A program made the position numbers and the translations under genes. A stretch of DNA of 8,450 nucleotides, taken from assembly GCA_013415595.1 (NCBI GenBank), contig JAAEEW010000081.1, forward strand, positions 1 through 8,450. Direction: 5' to 3'. The stretch comes from Methanosarcinales archaeon (GTDB lineage: Archaea; Halobacteriota; Methanosarcinia; Methanotrichales; Methanotrichaceae). The notes beneath the pieces are model-generated. The model was not told where the DNA came from. It did not search any database and was given only the letters and a program-made list of their open reading frames with translations. Below, piece by piece: positions 5,042 through 8,450 of this stretch. How positions within the stretch are numbered: the stretch's first letter is position 1; each line of letters starts with the position of its first letter.

Positions 5042-5762
5042 CGCCGAGACCTTCGATCTGATGGTCACCGATAACGGCTCCTTGAACCTTTCTCCTGTGG
5101 AGAGGGTGAAGCTGGCGGACGTGGAGGTGCCCACAATGCTGGGTCCTGAGGGGCAAAGGGCGGAGAGCTTCGTCGCCGCCGTCTTGCTGAACCGCACCGT
5201 CTGGCTGGACCTGGACAACAGCTCCAGTCAGGGCAGGGACGATCTTGGAAGGCTTACGGCCGTGGTCTACCTGACCGATTCCCAGGGCCAGCAGGTCCCG
5301 TCGCCCAACTTCAACCGCATGATGGTGGACTCGGGATTTGCGGAGGTGGACGAGTTCGTGGATAACGAGTTCGATCTGGACGAATGGTGGGGGGAGGCTC
5401 CCGAGCAGCCCGCCGGTGATGTGGCTGCATCTTCCGATGAAGGGCAGGATAAATGGACGGACGGGCAGGAAGGAGATCAACCGGGTGAGCTGCCGGATGG
5501 GCAATCGAAAGATGCGGCTGGCAAATCGACCCTGGACGGCGAAAAGAATGGATCGGCAGGAGATCAGGCATCCGGCGAGCAGGGATCTGGGGACCAGAGC
5601 TCCCAGGACAGCCCGGAAGGGGATGAATCATCCCCGCAGGAGCTCGAAAGTGAAGAATATCCAGGGCAGCAAGGCATCTTCGACTGCTCAAGCCTGAAGA
5701 CATCTCGTGAAACAATGTACGGCTTGCCGGTGGGAAGCGAGCCCTTCAAGTCCTGGCCCTGA
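4962..5762 (+). CDS. Secreted staphylococcal-nuclease-like protein with acidic tail, active site degenerate
   Basis: Residues about 16-130 match the SNase (thermonuclease) OB fold in order: a first strand pair VVVGVDDAETF, then VKLADVEVPT, a helix EGQRAESFVAAVLL, DDLGRLTAVVYL, and NRMMVDSGFAEV. Against the usual VRLAGIDAPE and D-x-x-GR signatures, Arg97 of GR is kept. The catalytic Glu is Thr58, and the expected Arg and Asp positions read Lys50, Glu55 and Glu29. Nuclease activity is therefore doubtful. A tail at about 145-232 is very rich in Asp, Glu, Ser, Gln and Gly, followed by a conserved-looking C-terminal piece (Cys242). Several N-X-S/T sequons fit an exported glycoprotein. The TTG start lacks a good RBS. 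The likely native start is the ATG at 4940, joined by a one-base change in T9, giving 273 residues with a full signal peptide. Export is inferred. Confidence 0.8.
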   Translation: MILAALLLAPCLAYPGEVKGVVVGVDDAETFDLMVTDNGSLNLSPVERVKLADVEVPTMLGPEGQRAESFVAAVLLNRTVWLDLDNSSSQGRDDLGRLTAVVYLTDSQGQQVPSPNFNRMMVDSGFAEVDEFVDNEFDLDEWWGEAPEQPAGDVAASSDEGQDKWTDGQEGDQPGELPDGQSKDAAGKSTLDGEKNGSAGDQASGEQGSGDQSSQDSPEGDESSPQELESEEYPGQQGIFDCSSLKTSRETMYGLPVGSEPFKSWP

Positions 5763-5786
5763 AGCACCGGGCTTGGGAAGCGGTTC

Positions 5787-5885
5787 ACTTTCATTTATCC
5801 TCTTTTTGCAGCCATCCTTTCCTCCCCCTTCTCATTTCTGCCGTCCCGGGCTCTGTCCCTCTGCAAGACACCTCCTCCGTCCATC
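5787..5885 (+). terminator. Pyrimidine-rich convergent spacer with T-tracts
   Basis: The spacer between the nuclease-like gene and the convergent carbamate kinase gene is strongly C/T-biased on the plus strand. It has T-rich clusters at about 5789-5808, including CTCTTTTTG. Archaeal RNA polymerase commonly terminates at such U-rich stretches without a hairpin, so this could end the plus-strand transcript. On the minus strand it is purine-rich and would not act the same way. Confidence 0.4.
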
Positions 5886-6812
5886 CTATCTCTCCACCCA
5901 GGTCCCGTCCCGGCCCTCCAGGGCTCCGGCCAGGTGCTCCACGTCGGTGATCAGGGCTTTATGCCCCATGGCCTCTGCGTACCTGACCGCCGCCTCCACC
6001 TTGGGGCCCATGGACCCGGGCGGGAACTCCCTCTCCTCCAGGAGCCTCCTGGCCGCCGCCGTAGAGAGGCGGGGCAGGGCCTCCTGGTCCGGCCGGCCGA
6101 AGCGGAGAAAGACCGCCGGGACGTCGGTCAGAATGGCCAGCATCCTGGCCTTCAGGGAGCAGGCCATGAGGGCGGCGGTGAGGTCCTTGTCCACAACTGC
6201 CTCCACCCCTCTCCAGCTCCCGTCTTCCTCCTGCACCACGGGCACCCCTCCTCCCCCGCCGGCTATCAGGATGTGGCCGTGGCTCACCGCGTCGGCGATG
6301 GTGTGCATCTCCACCACCTGCAGGGGCCGGGGTGAGGCCACCAGCCTCCTCCAGCCCCGGGGAGTCTTCATCAGGGGCCAGCCGCATCTCTCCCGGATCT
6401 CCCGGGCCTGATCGTCCGGGTAGCAGGGTCCCACCGGCTTGGTGGGGCGGGAGAAGGCCGGGTCGCCAGGGTCTACGGCCACCTGGGTCACCGCCGCCGC
6501 AACCTCCTGCACCCGTCCCCGCCGGGCCAGGGCGCTTCTCAGGGACCGGGCCAGCAGGTAGCCGATGCTGCCCTGGGTCTCCGCCACCATCACGTCCAGG
6601 CTCTCCGGGGGAAACCTGTCCCTGGTTGCCTCGATCCGCAGGAGAATCATCCCCACCTGGGGGCCGTTGCCGTGCACCAGGGCGGCGCCCTCCCCCTCCT
6701 GCAGCAGCCGGAAGAGGGCCTCGGAGAAGCGGTCCGCCCGCTCCTCCTGGGAGCCCGGATAGCCTGGGTCCGGCCACAGGGCGTTTCCCCCGAAGGCCAC
6801 CACCACCGTCAC
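5886..6812 (-). CDS. arcC: Carbamate kinase
   Basis: Carbamate kinase interconverts ATP plus carbamate with ADP plus carbamoyl phosphate. The 308-residue length equals the family norm, and all main motifs are present. These are GGNAL (8-12), LVHGNGPQVG (45-54), the SRPTKPVGP lid region (121-129), the ASPRP segment, GGGGGVPVV (185-193), VVDKDLTAALMA (206-217), LTDV (228-231) and GSMGPKVEAA (266-275). The start is a GTG at 6812 that overlaps the TGA of the upstream gene as GTGA, with GGAGGG a few bases before it, so translation is probably coupled. No arginine deiminase or ornithine carbamoyltransferase gene is in the window. The direction of the reaction in vivo (ATP synthesis or carbamoyl phosphate supply) is thus undecided. 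It is a soluble cytoplasmic enzyme. Confidence 0.96.
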   Translation of the reverse strand: MTVVVAFGGNALWPDPGYPGSQEERADRFSEALFRLLQEGEGAALVHGNGPQVGMILLRIEATRDRFPPESLDVMVAETQGSIGYLLARSLRSALARRGRVQEVAAAVTQVAVDPGDPAFSRPTKPVGPCYPDDQAREIRERCGWPLMKTPRGWRRLVASPRPLQVVEMHTIADAVSHGHILIAGGGGGVPVVQEEDGSWRGVEAVVDKDLTAALMACSLKARMLAILTDVPAVFLRFGRPDQEALPRLSTAAARRLLEEREFPPGSMGPKVEAAVRYAEAMGHKALITDVEHLAGALEGRDGTWVER

Positions 6813-8221
6813 TTTCCCTCCCCTCCCCAGGGGTCCCGGGCGGAGTCGCTATGCTTCTCCTGGAGCCTCTCCCTGAACCGCTCCTTGAGAGTATCCTCAA
6901 GCGTGTCTCTGAGCATCTCCTCCAGCACCTGTCGCAGGGTGGGCTCACCCAGGTCCTCCATCTCGTAGCGGACCCTGGCGGTGGGCCTGTCCAGGGCCAT
7001 GACCTGCCTCAGATCCACCGGGGTGGCCACCACCACCGCGTCGCAGTCCGCCCGGCGAACGGTCTCCTCCAGGTCCCGGATCTGGTCAGGGAAGTAGCCC
7101 ACCGCCGGCAGCACCGGGCCGATGTGGGGATAGGCCTCGTAGACCCCTCTCAGGGTGCCGGCGGCGAAGGGCCGGGGGTCTACGATCTCCGCTGCTCCGT
7201 GGCTCCGGGCGGCCACCATCCCCGCTCCATAGGCCATGCCGCCGTGGGTGATGGTGGGGCCGTCCTCGATCACCAGCACCCGCCGGCCCCTGATCAGCTC
7301 CGGCCGATCCACATTCACCACCGACGCCGCCAGCACCACCCTGGCCCGGGGGTTGAGCCGGGCGGCGTTCTCCCGGATGGTCTCGATGGAGGCCCGGTCG
7401 GCGGACTGGGCCTTGTTGATCACAATCACCTGTGCCGAGCGGAAGTTGGCCTCGCCCGGGTAGTATCCCACCTCCTGGCCGGGGCGAAGCCCGTCGGCTA
7501 CGGTGATCCACAGGTCCGGCCTGACGAAGGGCAGGTCGTTGTTCCCGCCGTCCCAGACCACGACCTCTCCCTCCTCCTCGGCCCGGCTGAGGATGGCCTG
7601 GTAGTCCACGCCAGCGTAGACCACGGTGCCGCGGTTGATGTGGGCCTCGTACTCCTCCCGCTCCTCGATGGTGGCCTCGGCGGCGGAGAGGTCATAGCTG
7701 CTGGCGAAGCGCTGTACCGCCTGCCGGTTCAGGTTGCCGTAGGGCATGGGGTGGCGCATGACCACAGGCCGGAGGCCCCAGGAGCGCAGGACCTGGACCA
7801 CGTACCTGGAGACCTGGCTCTTCCCGGCCCCCGTCCGGACGGCGCAGACCGCCACCACCGGCCGGTGAGACTGCAGCATGGTCCGCCGGGGCCCAAGAAG
7901 CCACAGGTCGGCTCCGGCGGCCAGGACCCGGCTGGCAATGCCCATCACCGCCTCCGATCCCAGGTCGCTGTAGGATAGGACGCAGATCTCCACCCCGTTC
8001 TCCTGGATTATCCTCTCCAGCTCCCTCTCCGGCCAGACCGGGAGGCCCCGGGGGTACAGCCTGCCGGCAAGGGCTGGAGGATAGGTGCGGCAGTCGATTC
8101 GCGGAATCTGGGCGGCGGTGAATCCCACCACCTGGTAGCGGGGCTGATCGCGAAAGGCGACGTTGAAGTTGTGGAAGTCCCGGCCAGCGGCGCCCAGGAT
8201 CAAGACCTTCTCCGGCTTCAT
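6809..8221 (-). CDS. COG2403-type P-loop protein, cyclic 2,3-diphosphoglycerate synthetase-like
   Basis: This 470-residue protein belongs to the family known as predicted GTPases (COG2403), which I recall includes methanogen cyclic 2,3-diphosphoglycerate synthetase. Its N-terminal Rossmann-like domain opens with VLILGAAGRDFHNFN (6-20). A P-loop domain follows with Walker A RTGAGKSQ (129-136), VVWDGGNND (221-229) and VINKAQ (257-262). Further on are EDGPTITHGGMAYGAG (319-334) and a segment ending near VRYEMEDLGEPTL. The last 40 residues form a charged helical extension ending in GGEGK. The ATG at 8221 has GGAGG five bases upstream. The stop overlaps the carbamate kinase start by four bases, indicating an operon. 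The substrate is uncertain: cDPG synthesis is one option, but coupling to carbamate kinase suggests a carbamoyl- or phosphoryl-transfer role. Family assignment is firm, reaction is not. Confidence 0.87.
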   Translation of the reverse strand: MKPEKVLILGAAGRDFHNFNVAFRDQPRYQVVGFTAAQIPRIDCRTYPPALAGRLYPRGLPVWPERELERIIQENGVEICVLSYSDLGSEAVMGIASRVLAAGADLWLLGPRRTMLQSHRPVVAVCAVRTGAGKSQVSRYVVQVLRSWGLRPVVMRHPMPYGNLNRQAVQRFASSYDLSAAEATIEEREEYEAHINRGTVVYAGVDYQAILSRAEEEGEVVVWDGGNNDLPFVRPDLWITVADGLRPGQEVGYYPGEANFRSAQVIVINKAQSADRASIETIRENAARLNPRARVVLAASVVNVDRPELIRGRRVLVIEDGPTITHGGMAYGAGMVAARSHGAAEIVDPRPFAAGTLRGVYEAYPHIGPVLPAVGYFPDQIRDLEETVRRADCDAVVVATPVDLRQVMALDRPTARVRYEMEDLGEPTLRQVLEEMLRDTLEDTLKERFRERLQEKHSDSARDPWGGEGK

Positions 8222-8223
8222 AA

Positions 8224-8237
8224 CGCCCTCCGGGGCG
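8224..8237 (-). promoter_or_regulatory. Hairpin overlapping the RBS of the COG2403 gene
   Basis: CGCCC (8224-8228) and GGGCG (8233-8237) form a 5 bp stem around a TCCG loop. The Shine-Dalgarno GGAGG of the minus-strand gene (8231-8227) lies partly in this stem and partly in its loop. Folding could therefore limit ribosome access. Whether this is used for control is unknown. Confidence 0.3.
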
Positions 8238-8252
8238 CAGGGGTAGCGGAAA

Positions 8253-8272
8253 CCTCGGCCTTCAGGCCGTGG
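8253..8272 (+). mobile_element. IS200/IS605-type subterminal hairpin
   Basis: CCTCGGCC (8253-8260) and GGCCGTGG (8265-8272) form an 8 bp stem with one T/T mismatch and a TTCA loop, followed by AGGAG. From memory, AAACC-stem-TTCA-stem-GGAGGA is the shape of IS605/IS1341-group ends recognised by the Y1 transposase, commonly at the right end after tnpB. Here it lies 5' of the tnpB start. It is either a left-end hairpin of the same element or the remnant right end of an earlier one. Confidence 0.5.
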
Positions 8273-8288
8273 AGGAGCGTGCCCCGCC

Positions 8289-8297
8289 GTATATATC
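8289..8297 (-). promoter_or_regulatory. TATA-like box for the COG2403/arcC operon
   Basis: On the minus strand GATATATAC lies about 70 bases before the ATG at 8221. A start site near 8267 would fall inside the IS605-like hairpin, leaving a leader of about 46 bases. If the AT-rich DNA belongs to the insertion element, the operon promoter has been supplied or altered by it. Confidence 0.35.
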
Positions 8298-8302
8298 GAA
8301 AA

Positions 8303-8310
8303 TTATATAT
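8303..8310 (+). promoter_or_regulatory. TATA box for tnpB
   Basis: TTATATAT is centred about 28 bases before the ATG at 8335, so the predicted start site almost coincides with the start codon. No Shine-Dalgarno sequence is present, which fits a leaderless transcript. Confidence 0.45.
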
Positions 8311-8334
8311 CAACTGAATACATTCTTCAATATA

Positions 8335-8450
8335 ATGCTTCAAACCTTGTTGGTCAAACTGAATCCGAGCAAAGAGCAGTACAAGATGCTTCTGGATACC
8401 ATGCATCGCTTCAATGAAGCCTGCAATGCTATAGCAGATGTGGCTTTTGA
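8335..8450 (+). CDS. tnpB: IS200/IS605-family TnpB (partial, N-terminus only)
   Basis: TnpB is the RNA-guided nuclease encoded by IS200/IS605 elements. It uses an omega-RNA made from the element's right end to cut DNA and help keep the element in the genome. Only 38 codons are inside the window, and the gene runs off the right edge without a stop. The start reads MLQTLLVKLNPSKEQYKMLL, then a segment ending in NEACNAIADVAF. This is the typical N-terminal helix-turn-helix lead of TnpB (LxPTxEQxxxLxxTxxxxNxAxN), with the diagnostic N-A-C-N spacing. The RuvC-like catalytic residues and zinc finger would lie beyond the window, so activity cannot be judged. No tnpA is seen on this side. The ATG probably heads a leaderless message. 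Confidence 0.82.
   Translation, partial: MLQTLLVKLNPSKEQYKMLLDTMHRFNEACNAIADVAF

Noticed and set aside
6332..7978. 548-codon plus-strand open frame opposite arcC and the COG2403 gene
   Set aside because: Pro/Gly/Arg/His-rich composition and complete overlap with two enzymes bearing intact motifs mark it as an antisense shadow of high-GC codons.
8218..8406. 62-codon minus-strand frame at the right edge
   Set aside because: It overlaps the start of a recognisable TnpB on the other strand and crosses the hairpin and promoter region. The translation has no family features.

Overview
The window reads as chromosomal DNA from a high-GC methanogenic archaeon. Archaeal features are BRE/TATA-like boxes a short distance upstream of genes, a probably leaderless tnpB, small secreted proteins rich in N-X-S/T sequons, and a COG2403-type P-loop enzyme coupled to carbamate kinase. 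A Methanothrix/Methanocrinis (M. harundinacea-like) host is my best guess. That is inference from composition and gene style, since no marker gene is present.

Layout, left to right. Positions 1-471 hold no gene. An AT-rich block (1-135) is followed by GC-richer DNA packed with inverted repeats and a four-unit degenerate tandem repeat, ending in a T-rich hairpin. Next on the minus strand come a helical protein of unknown function (472-915) and a CDF-family divalent-metal exporter (1191-2111, GTG start preferred). A 385-base gap (2112-2496) with TATA-like and operator-like sequences separates the exporter from a divergent plus-strand gene for a long coiled-coil protein (2497-3765). A small secreted protein (3924-4298, +) then converges on msrB (4351-4818, -). 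Divergent from msrB is a secreted staphylococcal-nuclease-like protein (4962-5762, +). Its best start, an ATG with a strong Shine-Dalgarno sequence, is out of frame by one base across a run of nine T.

The right third is a minus-strand operon. A COG2403 / cyclic-2,3-diphosphoglycerate-synthetase-like P-loop protein (6809-8221) overlaps a carbamate kinase (5886-6812) by four bases. At the right edge an IS200/IS605-type tnpB begins (8335-8450, +, cut by the window end), preceded by an IS605-like TTCA-loop hairpin.

Functionally, the metal exporter and MsrB suggest metal and oxidative stress handling. The P-loop/carbamate-kinase pair suggests a coupled phosphoryl-transfer step around carbamoyl phosphate. 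The most unusual points are the poly-T frame break at the start of a nuclease-fold protein whose active site looks dismantled, the structured 149-461 region, and the IS605-type hairpin sitting between the operon and tnpB.
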